Of a stretch of 5,235 nt of DNA, positions 1-5,235 are shown one piece after another. A program made the position numbers and the translations under genes. The DNA comes from an uncultured Collinsella sp. (GTDB lineage Bacteria; Actinomycetota; Coriobacteriia; Coriobacteriales; Coriobacteriaceae). The stretch's first letter is position 1. Each line of letters begins with the position of its first letter. The notes under the pieces are model-generated. The model searched no databases. It saw nothing but the letters and a program-made list of their open reading frames with translations, and was not told the DNA's origin. The stretch spans positions 1-5,235 of the forward strand of contig URYW01000113.1 of NCBI GenBank assembly GCA_900552145.1, read 5' to 3'.

Positions 1-519
1 GGCTGCGTGCTGCTCGGACGGGTGCGGCGGGGCTCCGTTTTGGTTTGGCTGCAGCTCGCGGCGGCTGGCGCGCTTACGCGGGCCGGCAGTCAGGAAGACC
101 TTGACCTGCGCGTTAGGGAACACGACGGTACCGATGTCGCGACCCTCGGCCACGATATCGCGGTCCTCGGCGGCGCGGCGCTGGTGGATGAGCATGGCGG
201 CGCGCACGCCCGGATAGGCCGAGACCTTGGACACGTTGGCGTCGACCTGAGGGGTGCGGATGGCAGCCGAAGCGTCCTGGCCGTCAATGGTCAGGCGCGT
301 ATCCTCGCCGGTGCCGTTGGTAAAGCGAATTTCGATCTGCTCGGCGAGGGCGTCGATTGCCGCCTCGTCGTCCAGATCGATGCCGCGGTCGAGCGCGGCG
401 AAGGTGACGGCGCGATACATGGCGCCCGTGTCGAGCTTGTTAAAGCCCAGCTGGCGGGCGATCTCCTTGGCGATGGTGGACTTGCCGGAACCGGCGGGGC
501 CGTCGATGGCGACGATCAT
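1..519 (-). CDS. cmk: Cytidylate kinase, 3' end missing (runs off window start)
   Basis: Cytidylate kinase transfers phosphate from ATP to CMP or dCMP in the cytoplasm, supplying CDP/dCDP for RNA, DNA and phospholipid synthesis. The 173 visible codons are open to base 1. The P-loop GPAGSGKST is at residues 7-15. The CMP-site motif LDTGAMYRA is at 29-37, and the family-typical VAEGRDIGTVVFPNA is at 123-137. A basic LID-like stretch (PRKRASRR) follows near 147-154. The family is usually about 220 residues, so roughly 50 C-terminal residues lie outside. The stretch after residue 155 is rich in Pro, Gln and Asn, which may be a LID insertion. The ATG at 519 has AGGAAG six bases upstream. The gene follows rluB after a 66-base gap (520-585) in which I see no promoter or terminator. 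What is seen is the motif set; identification is confident. Confidence 0.95.
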   Translation of the reverse strand, partial: MIVAIDGPAGSGKSTIAKEIARQLGFNKLDTGAMYRAVTFAALDRGIDLDDEAAIDALAEQIEIRFTNGTGEDTRLTIDGQDASAAIRTPQVDANVSKVSAYPGVRAAMLIHQRRAAEDRDIVAEGRDIGTVVFPNAQVKVFLTAGPRKRASRRELQPNQNGAPPHPSEQHAA

Positions 520-585
520 GCAATGCTTCCTTTCGATGGTTGACGTGCTGGTATGGTTCGCAGGCGTTGGGGCGCGGCGGGTTGC

Positions 586-1551
586 CTAACCCGTGTAGCG
601 CGCGCGGGAGGTGTTGCGCGTGGGTGCGGAGCCGTGGCTGCCGTGGTGGCGCGTGCGGCTGGCGGGCGTGTCTTGGGGCTTGCCGCCGTTGCGCTTGACG
701 CTCGCTTGCTTGGGCGGGATGCCGCCGCTTTTGAGGATCTGCACCTCGCGGTCGGTGAGCTCGCGCCATGAGCCCTTGGCCACGTCCTTGAGCTCCAGAC
801 CGGCAAAGTTACAGCGATGCAGGCGGATCACCGGGTGGTGGATCTTGCTCAGCATGCGCTTGACCTGATTTTTGCGGCCCTCGCGGATGATGACCTCCAC
901 GGCGGTGGTACCGGTCTTGATACCTTGCGGAGCCACGGACTCGGCCTCGCGCGCGTTAATGACACGGCAGATTGCCGGCTGGCACAGGCCGTCGTCGAGC
1001 TCGATGCCACGGCGGAGTGGGTCTAGATCGCTGTCGGTCAGTTGCCCGTCCACGAGTGCCTGGTAGGTCTTGTAGACGTGCTTGCTGGGATGCAGCAGGT
1101 CCTGCGAAAGGTCGCCATCGGTGGTAAAGAGCAAAAGACCCGTGGTGTCGCGGTCCAGGCGGCCCACCGGGAAGAGCCCCGGAAAGCGGTTGCGCGGTAC
1201 CAGGTCGGCCACGCAGGGGCGCTCCTGCGGGTCGCTCATGGTGGTGAGGTAGCCGGTCGGCTTGTAGAGCATCAAGTACACGGCGCCCTGGTTGAGCTTG
1301 ACGGGCATGCCGTCGACCTCGATGTGATCGTGGTCGACGTCGACCTTGGTGCCCAGCTCGGTCGCGACCTGGCCGTTGACGGTCACGCGGCCGGCGGTCA
1401 TCAGGTCCTCCGAGCCGCGGCGGCTCGCCACGCCCGCACGCGCCAAAAAGCGCTGCAGGCGCATGGTGTGCGGGTAAACGGGCTGGGCGTCGGTTGCAGG
1501 CACTGCGTTGCCCACGGCGTGCGCCTCCCCTGCTTCGCTAGTCCTCGTCAT
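586..1551 (-). CDS. rluB: 23S rRNA pseudouridine synthase, RsuA/RluB/RluE/RluF type
   Basis: This 321-residue enzyme isomerises a uridine to pseudouridine in rRNA. By gene context and family it is probably RluB, which acts on 23S rRNA helix 89 (about U2605 in E. coli numbering). An S4 RNA-binding domain starts at about residue 30 (RLQRFLARAGVASRR, 31-45). The catalytic motif GRLDRDTTGLLLFTTDG is at 130-146, with catalytic Asp133. The motif EGRKNQVKRML is at 224-234. The C-terminus after about 280 is a basic, disordered-looking tail (Lys/Arg/His/Ser/Thr). The start chosen is the ATG at 1551, because GGAGG lies six bases upstream. A longer reading to 1617 has no advantage and would lie deep inside scpB. 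A start at the S4 domain (1464) lacks a ribosome site. The gene overlaps scpB by 14 bases, suggesting coupled translation. RluB versus RsuA or RluE rests on context, not on a decisive residue. Confidence 0.93.
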   Translation of the reverse strand: MTRTSEAGEAHAVGNAVPATDAQPVYPHTMRLQRFLARAGVASRRGSEDLMTAGRVTVNGQVATELGTKVDVDHDHIEVDGMPVKLNQGAVYLMLYKPTGYLTTMSDPQERPCVADLVPRNRFPGLFPVGRLDRDTTGLLLFTTDGDLSQDLLHPSKHVYKTYQALVDGQLTDSDLDPLRRGIELDDGLCQPAICRVINAREAESVAPQGIKTGTTAVEVIIREGRKNQVKRMLSKIHHPVIRLHRCNFAGLELKDVAKGSWRELTDREVQILKSGGIPPKQASVKRNGGKPQDTPASRTRHHGSHGSAPTRNTSRARYTG

Positions 1552-2266
1552 GCATATCCTCCGAGGTCTCGTCGATGACCAGGGTCTCCATGTCCTCGAC
1601 TGCCTCAACATCTTCAATATCGGTATCGAGAAGCTCGCGCTCTTCGTCCAGGTCCTCGGCCTGCTCCTCGAGCGTGGACTGAATACTGCGGCCGCTCAGG
1701 CGCTCGCGGATAAACTGACGCGACTGCTCGTCGGGGGCAAACTGCTCCAGGTCGGGCAGATCGCGGGTGGAGCGCAGACCGAACTTTTCCAAGAAGGCGT
1801 TGGTCGTGCCGTAGATGATGGCTTGACCGCGCTGGGGGTCGCGGCCGAGCTCACGCACCAGGCCCTTGTCCACGAGCGACGCAATGACGCCGTCGGAATT
1901 GACGCCGCGGATGCCCTTGACCACCTCGCGCGTCACGGGCTGGTGGTAGGCGATGACGGCTAGGGTTTCGAGCGCCGCTTGCGACAACTTTTGCGTATCC
2001 CAGCTCAGCACGTAAGCCTCGACCACATCGTGGTAGGCGGGGTGTGTAAACAGGCGCCAGCCGCCGGCGACCTCGCGCAGCTGAAAGCCGCGGTTGGCCT
2101 CCTCGTACTCAACCTTGAGCTCGGCGAGCAGCGATGCGCACTCGCCGGGGGCGATATCCAGTGCGCCGGCCAGCGCGGGCGCACTCACCGGGTCGCTCGA
2201 CACCAGCAGGAGCGCCTCGAGGGCGCCTTTGAGGCAGTTTGCCTCTAGCGTGGAAAGGGTTGACAT
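1538..2266 (-). CDS. scpB: Segregation and condensation protein B
   Basis: ScpB is the winged-helix (kite) subunit that dimerises and binds the ScpA kleisin in the SMC-ScpAB complex, which organises and segregates the chromosome on the nucleoid. The protein is 242 residues. The first winged-helix domain covers roughly residues 8-85. The second carries the most conserved block of the family, from LSQAALETLAVIAYHQPVTR (94-113) through GVNSDGVIASLVDKGLV (121-137) to YGTTNAFLEKFGL (152-164). Residues about 200-242 form a strongly acidic tail, beyond the conserved core and likely disordered. The ATG at 2266 has AGGAG eight bases upstream, overlapping the scpA stop codon. The gap to scpA is 11 bases, and the 3' end overlaps rluB by 14 bases. 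The identification is firm; only the tail's role is unknown. Confidence 0.95.
   Translation of the reverse strand: MSTLSTLEANCLKGALEALLLVSSDPVSAPALAGALDIAPGECASLLAELKVEYEEANRGFQLREVAGGWRLFTHPAYHDVVEAYVLSWDTQKLSQAALETLAVIAYHQPVTREVVKGIRGVNSDGVIASLVDKGLVRELGRDPQRGQAIIYGTTNAFLEKFGLRSTRDLPDLEQFAPDEQSRQFIRERLSGRSIQSTLEEQAEDLDEERELLDTDIEDVEAVEDMETLVIDETSEDMHDED
1558..1562 (-). promoter_or_regulatory. Shine-Dalgarno of rluB inside the scpB 3' end
   Basis: On the minus strand GGAGG is followed by six bases and then the ATG at 1551. It lies within the last codons of scpB. It decides the rluB start and implies that ribosomes finishing scpB deliver rluB initiation. Confidence 0.75.
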
Positions 2267-2277
2267 GGTTGCGGCTC

Positions 2278-3090
2278 CTATTCGGTGAGCTCGGGGCCCT
2301 CGCCGGGCACGTAGGCCTCGGCGCCCTCGACGCGGTTGATTTGAATGGTTCCAAAGATCTCGTCCTGGCTCAGCGTGAGCGAGCCACGCTTGGCGAGCTC
2401 GAGCATGGCCAGGAAGGTGACGACGAGCTGCTCGGTGGTGGCATCGCCGTCCAGCAGCTCGCGGAAGGTGCAGGTTTGGTGCGCCATGGTAAAGCGGTCG
2501 ACCGAGGCCACCGTCAGGTCGAGCGGCACGCGATGCGGCGCCACGTGCTCGGCCTCCAGCAGGAAGGTCTGGCGCTTGCCGTCCAGGTCGGCGCAGATGA
2601 CGGCGAGGCCGCGCAGGGTGATACCGGCCAGGTAGTCGGGCATTAGGCCCAAGAACTCGGGGTCAGGGCCGGCCACACGCGGGTGCATGCGGCGTTCGGC
2701 CTGCATGCGGGCTCCGAGGGCCGCAGCCGCGCCTGTAAACTGTGTGTAGGCACTCAGGCGTTGGATCAGGCCCTCGCGCCGGGCGTCGCCGTCGAGTGTG
2801 CTGAGCTCCTCGAGGTCTTCGTCGAACTCGTCATCGTCGTCATCGGCTTTGCGCGGTGTCTCCTGGGTGACCAGCGAGGCGGCCTTGATGTCCAAAAGGG
2901 TTGCCGCGACCAGCAAAAAGTCGCTCGCCACGTCTAAGTCCAGCGCCTCGATGCGTGCGGCCTCGGCAAGGTACTGCTCGGCCACCTCGCTAATGGAGAT
3001 GGCGCCGATATCTACTTTTTGGCGGGTTACCAGCTGCAGCAGCAGGTCGAACGGTCCGCTGTAGACCTGCGTCGACACGCGATACGACAT
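2278..3090 (-). CDS. scpA: Segregation and condensation protein A (kleisin)
   Basis: ScpA is the kleisin that bridges the SMC heads and binds ScpB, closing the ring that condenses and separates sister chromosomes. The 270-residue protein has the family N-terminal block YSGPFDLLLQLVTRQKVDIG (10-29) followed by ISISEVAEQYL (31-41) and SDFLLVAATLLDIKA (56-70), the SMC-neck helices. Residues 83-100 are a very acidic linker (runs of Asp and Glu). The C-terminal winged helix that contacts the SMC head is visible in VVTFLAMLELAKRG (223-236) and QDEIFGTIQINR (242-253). The ATG at 3090 has a full-strength AAAGGAGG six bases upstream. It is the first gene after an 84-base gap, so it could have its own promoter, and it is followed after 11 bases by scpB, its partner. 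Identification is firm. Confidence 0.96.
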   Translation of the reverse strand: MSYRVSTQVYSGPFDLLLQLVTRQKVDIGAISISEVAEQYLAEAARIEALDLDVASDFLLVAATLLDIKAASLVTQETPRKADDDDDEFDEDLEELSTLDGDARREGLIQRLSAYTQFTGAAAALGARMQAERRMHPRVAGPDPEFLGLMPDYLAGITLRGLAVICADLDGKRQTFLLEAEHVAPHRVPLDLTVASVDRFTMAHQTCTFRELLDGDATTEQLVVTFLAMLELAKRGSLTLSQDEIFGTIQINRVEGAEAYVPGEGPELTE

Positions 3091-3096
3091 CTTCGA

Positions 3097-3104
3097 CCTC
3101 CTTT
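3097..3104 (-). promoter_or_regulatory. Strong Shine-Dalgarno of scpA
   Basis: AAAGGAGG on the minus strand is six bases before the ATG at 3090. It is the longest anti-16S match in the window and fixes the scpA start. Confidence 0.8.
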
Positions 3105-3108
3105 GACG

Positions 3109-3123
3109 GCGCCTTCGCGGCGC
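3109..3123 (-). repeat. Small inverted repeat in the scpA leader
   Basis: Arms GCGCC (3109-3113) and GGCGC (3119-3123) are perfect complements around a five-base loop. The repeat lies four bases upstream of the scpA ribosome site. In RNA this GC-only stem could affect ribosome access, but five pairs in GC-rich DNA can arise by chance. Confidence 0.3.
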
Positions 3124-3140
3124 GGTTTGGGTGCAAGTTG

Positions 3141-3159
3141 CGACCGTAATGCACGGTCG
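3141..3159. repeat. 7-bp perfect inverted repeat between protease gene and scpA
   Basis: CGACCGT (3141-3147) and ACGGTCG (3153-3159) pair perfectly around a five-base loop. On the transcribed strand it is followed by CAACTTGCACCC rather than a run of T, so it is not a typical intrinsic terminator. It could be an operator or an mRNA 5' stem-loop for scpA. The repeat is seen directly; any function is inferred. Confidence 0.45.
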
Positions 3160-3166
3160 ACCTGTA

Positions 3167-3195
3167 AGTTTACCTTAGATGCCGGCGATTGCGAA
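3167..3195 (-). promoter_or_regulatory. Weak candidate sigma-70-type promoter for scpA-scpB-rluB-cmk
   Basis: On the minus strand TTCGCA (3195-3190, four of six to TTGACA) and TAAACT (3172-3167, four of six to TATAAT) are separated by exactly 17 bases. The -35 box is inside the last codons of the protease gene. Transcription would begin near 3160, immediately before the inverted repeat at 3141-3159. It is the only plausible box pair I found in the one sizeable gap of the operon. Four-of-six matches are weak. Confidence 0.22.
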
Positions 3196-3858
3196 GTTGA
3201 GCAGCCACTCGGCCAGCGGATACACGGTAACGTCGAAATAGCGCCCGATCACGTCGATGCCGGTCCACATGGGCAGAAGGTACAGCACCAGGATGAGGAT
3301 GGGCATGGCGTATTGCTGCAGGCGGTAGTAGTTGGCGAGCGCCTTTCCCTTGAGGAACGGGACGATAATCGACGAGCCGTCAAGCGGCGGGATCGGAATG
3401 AGGTTAAAGAACGCGAGCGACAGGTTGACCACGATAAACGTGGCGCCGAAATTCATGATTTGGGACGCCACAGCAAAGGACATGCTGGCGTAGAGGTTGC
3501 CGTATGCCGCATGCATAAGGGCGGCTGCGAGACACGCGAGCGCGATGTTCGACGCGGGGCCGGCTGCGCTCACCAAGACCTCGTCGCGCTTGGGGTGCTT
3601 GAGGTTGTTGAGGTACGCGGGCACGGGCTTGGCGATGGCGAACACCTGGCCGCCGGCCGCGAGCATAAGCAGCGGCAGGAGAATGGTGCCAAACGGGTCG
3701 ATATGGTTGAGCGGGTTGAGCGAAACGCGGCCGCGTGAACGCGCCGTCTTGTCGCCGAGCGCCCAGGCCGCGGCGGCGTGTGCACTCTCGTGGATGACGA
3801 TGCCCACGATGACGGCGACAGCGCTGGCGAGCAGGTTCATGAGGTAGCTGCTGGACAT
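3175..3858 (-). CDS. Site-2 protease family (M50) membrane metalloprotease homologue
   Basis: M50 proteases cut substrates inside the membrane using zinc. This 227-residue protein is the compact bacterial form without PDZ domains. The first membrane segment (about 9-30) contains the zinc motif HESAH at 23-27, with Glu24 as the catalytic base. AAGPASNIALA (98-108) is the conserved middle block of the family. FNLIPIPPLDG at 151-161 supplies Asp160 as the third zinc ligand. Further hydrophobic segments lie near 58-70, 103-117, 134-151 and 184-199. All catalytic residues are present, so it is probably active. The substrate is unknown; this subgroup is often found beside scpA and is not clearly tied to an anti-sigma factor. 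The ATG at 3858 has GGGGAG four bases upstream, and the preceding gene ends nine bases before it, so the two are likely co-transcribed. Confidence 0.92.
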   Translation of the reverse strand: MSSSYLMNLLASAVAVIVGIVIHESAHAAAAWALGDKTARSRGRVSLNPLNHIDPFGTILLPLLMLAAGGQVFAIAKPVPAYLNNLKHPKRDEVLVSAAGPASNIALACLAAALMHAAYGNLYASMSFAVASQIMNFGATFIVVNLSLAFFNLIPIPPLDGSSIIVPFLKGKALANYYRLQQYAMPILILVLYLLPMWTGIDVIGRYFDVTVYPLAEWLLNFAIAGI

Positions 3859-3867
3859 GGCGCTCCC

Positions 3868-4164
3868 CTAGCGGACGCGGCGCGAGGCACGCGTGAGCAG
3901 GTAGTCGGCCACAAAGAGGATAACGGCCACGATGGCGTAATCCAGGCGGAACACACCGCCAAAGGGCGATGCGATGACGCCGTAGCCGGCGATGGCGCTC
4001 GGTAGCGCGCGCGAAAGCTCAACGACAAAGCCCACGATCTGCAGCTTGGCGGTGAGGCCGCTAAAGCACAGCAGTACGGTCATCGCGCTCATAAAGATGC
4101 CGCAGATGCGACAAGCGATGGCGATGATGCTCATCGCCACGGCGGTGGCTTTACGAGAGTTCAC
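3868..4164 (-). CDS. Small membrane protein of unknown function (98 aa, GTG start)
   Basis: I do not recognise this family. The 98-residue product has a basic N-terminus (NSRK), a long hydrophobic region at about 8-36 containing three cysteines (Cys18, Cys21, Cys32), and a second at about 41-49. A stretch of mixed character follows at 50-70. A clear last membrane segment is at about 73-90, followed by a basic end (TRASRRVR), which suggests the C-terminus is cytoplasmic. The GTG at 4164 is chosen because AGGAG (4172-4176) lies seven bases upstream. The in-frame ATG at 4134 has no ribosome site, and the longer frame to 4284 runs through the ABC-F coding region. It overlaps the old ABC-F stop by 14 bases and precedes the M50 protease by nine bases, so it may work with the protease, but nothing in the sequence proves that. 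Confidence 0.72.
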   Translation of the reverse strand: MNSRKATAVAMSIIAIACRICGIFMSAMTVLLCFSGLTAKLQIVGFVVELSRALPSAIAGYGVIASPFGGVFRLDYAIVAVILFVADYLLTRASRRVR

Positions 4165-4435
4165 GCGCGGTCTCCTCTTCGATCTGGGTGGAAAGCTCCA
4201 GCCATTCGTCCTCGAGCTTGGGCAGCTCTTGCTTAAGCCCGTTATATTCCCCCAGCGCGGCGTTGAACTTGTCCTGATCGGCATAAAGCTCTTCGCTTGC
4301 CATCAATTCCATAAGCTCGTCATAGCGAGCACGCTTTTTGTCCAGCTCTGCCTCGATCTTCTTAAGCTGGTTGCGAACGCCCTTAAGTTTTTTGTTGAGC
4401 GCGGCGCGGGCCTGGGCCTCGGCGCGCTTTTGCTC
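4154..4435 (-). other. Detached C-terminal coiled-coil domain of the ABC-F gene
   Basis: These 94 codons lie downstream of the two stops, in the same frame. They encode Lys/Glu/Leu-rich helix 1 (about 1-45), a turn with the family-like ASEELYADQDKF (46-57), and helix 2 (about 58-90), which is the antiparallel coiled coil that ends Uup/YdiF-like ABC-F proteins. There are no further stops or frame breaks, so the damage is confined to the two upstream codons. Two in-frame ATGs (4312 and 4303) have no convincing ribosome site. It is therefore probably untranslated, unless the stops are read through or are sequence errors. Confidence 0.7.
4172..4176 (-). promoter_or_regulatory. Shine-Dalgarno deciding the GTG start of the small membrane protein
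   Basis: AGGAG within a longer GAGGAGA on the minus strand precedes the GTG at 4164 by seven bases. It lies inside the C-terminal codons of the ABC-F frame, an arrangement suited to coupled translation. Confidence 0.6.
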
Positions 4436-5235
4436 CTAGGTCTTTTAGCCCTCGGCCGGCATGGGGGACGCGACGGGGCAGTTGGACTGAGCGGCGTAGG
4501 CGGGCTTGGTGCTCTTGCCCGCCGCCGGCGCGCTCTCCCCTGCCGTCTCGGCGGCTGCGCGTGCAGCGAGGTCCTCGCGCTTGTAGAGGTAGTAATCGTA
4601 GTCGCCGTCGTAGACCGTGACCTTACCGTCGCGGATGTCGATGATGCGGTTGGCCACGGCGCGTACCAGGTGCTCGTCGTGGCTGATCAGCACGATGGTG
4701 CCGGGGAAGTTTTGCAGGGCGTTCTCGAGCATATCCACCGACTCGATGTCCAGGTGGTTGGTGGGCTCGTCCAGACACAGGAGCGCCTCGGGGGCCACGA
4801 GCATCTTGGCAAGGGCCAGACGTGCCTTTTCGCCGCCGGAGAGGACGATCACGGGCTTGAACACGTCCTCTTTGCTGTACAGCATCCGCCCAAGGAAGCC
4901 CCGGAGGCACACGTCGTCCTTCTTGGCGGAATACTGGCGCAGCCAGTCCACCAGTTCCATCTGATTCCCGTCAAAGTAGGGGGAATTGTCCTTGGGCAGA
5001 TAGCTGCGGGAGGTGGACACGCCCCATATGATGGAGCCCTCGTCCGGATCCAGTTCGCCCATGAGAATTTTGAAGAGGGTGGTCTGGGCCAGCTCGTTTT
5101 CGCCCTCGAAAGCGATTTTGTCGGTTTTCCCCAGGGTGAAGTACACATTGTCCAGGAGCTTCACCCCGTCCACGGTTTTGGAGATGTTTTTTACCGTGAG
5201 AATGTCTTTGCCCAGGTCCCGCTCTGGCGGAAAGC

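Larger units (their letters stand above)
4151..5235 (-). pseudogene. ABC-F ATPase, 5' end outside window, two in-frame stops, apparently mosaic
   Basis: ABC-F proteins are soluble twin-ATPase proteins that act on ribosomes (translation factors or antibiotic protection). The second ATPase domain is visible. The frame is open to the window edge, and the first visible residues (FPPERDLGKDIL) match the inter-domain region, so the GTG at 5173 is not a true start. Numbering from that GTG, the Walker A region is GENELAQTT (24-32). The signature LSGGEK is at 111-116, Walker B LLCLDEP at 131-137 and the switch His165 in ISHDEH. A linker rich in Ala and Pro follows. The frame then meets TAA (4445-4447) and TAG (4436-4438). 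Beyond them 94 further codons in the same frame encode a charged coiled coil beginning EQKRAEAQAR, typical of the ABC-F C-terminal domain, ending at TAA 4151-4153. Upstream and downstream halves look like different ABC-F subfamilies. It could still express a product lacking the coiled coil, ending at 4445. Confidence 0.78.

Noticed and set aside
1552..1617. Upstream extension of rluB to an ATG at 1617
   Set aside because: It would add 22 residues lying wholly inside scpB and has no ribosome site comparable to the GGAGG before 1551.
2798..2850. Repeat of GAC/GAT/GAG-type triplets in scpA
   Set aside because: It encodes the acidic linker common in ScpA proteins; the triplets are irregular and not a tandem repeat array.
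3141..3159. Intrinsic terminator after the protease gene
   Set aside because: The stem is short and no T-run follows on the transcribed strand.
7..3738. Several long plus-strand open frames opposite cmk, rluB, scpB, scpA and the protease (for example 1042-1578 and 3019-3738)
   Set aside because: They mirror minus-strand genes with clear motifs, have repetitive Val/Gly/Ala/Arg-rich translations typical of antisense frames in GC-rich DNA, and lack good ribosome sites.
4165..4284. Longer version of the small membrane protein from 4284
   Set aside because: The added 40 residues are Arg/Ser/Pro-rich shadow translation of the ABC-F coiled coil; the GTG at 4164 has the ribosome site.
4436..4447. 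Stop-codon recoding (read-through or a non-standard amino acid) in ABC-F
   Set aside because: The two stops differ (TAA and TAG), no recoding structure is evident, and other genes in the window end normally with TAG or TAA.
5171..5173. GTG at 5173 as the start of the ABC-F gene
   Set aside because: The frame stays open to the window edge and encodes conserved ABC-F inter-domain sequence, so the gene begins outside the window.

Overview
The window looks like a chromosomal housekeeping segment of a high-GC actinobacterium, most likely a Coriobacteriia member close to Collinsella. The reasons are the strongly GC-biased third codon positions, the gene order scpA-scpB-rluB-cmk, and the style of the proteins. 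The genus is an inference from memory, because no search could be run. Every supported gene lies on the minus strand, so transcription runs from the high-coordinate end to the low one.

In transcription order the window holds: (1) the 3' part of an ABC-F ATPase gene (5235 down to 4151), entering from outside the window and interrupted by two in-frame stop codons; (2) a 98-residue membrane protein of unknown function with a GTG start (4164-3868); (3) a compact M50-type site-2 protease homologue (3858-3175); (4) an 84-base gap with a weak promoter candidate and two small inverted repeats; (5) scpA (3090-2278) and scpB (2266-1538), the kleisin and winged-helix partners of SMC in chromosome condensation and segregation; (6) rluB-type 23S rRNA pseudouridine synthase (1551-586), overlapping scpB by 14 bases; (7) the first 173 codons of cmk, cytidylate kinase (519-1), running off the low end.

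Spacing is tight (overlaps of 14 bases, gaps of 9 and 11 bases), and good Shine-Dalgarno sequences precede the starts. This fits one or two polycistronic units with translational coupling. The scpAB-rluB-cmk block joins chromosome segregation, ribosome modification and pyrimidine nucleotide supply, an association common in Gram-positive bacteria and actinobacteria.

The unusual part is the ABC-F gene. Its upstream half resembles one ABC-F subfamily (YbiT-like, in low-GC or mid-GC Firmicutes style). From about the LSGGEK signature onward it resembles another (Uup/YdiF-like, with a C-terminal coiled coil) and has codon use like the rest of the window. It also has glutamine where the second Walker A lysine should be, and two stop codons only three codons apart that cut off the coiled-coil domain. 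It may be a decaying recombinant gene, a truncated but working hybrid, or a metagenomic assembly chimera. I found no RNA genes, CRISPR arrays, insertion sequences or convincing terminators.
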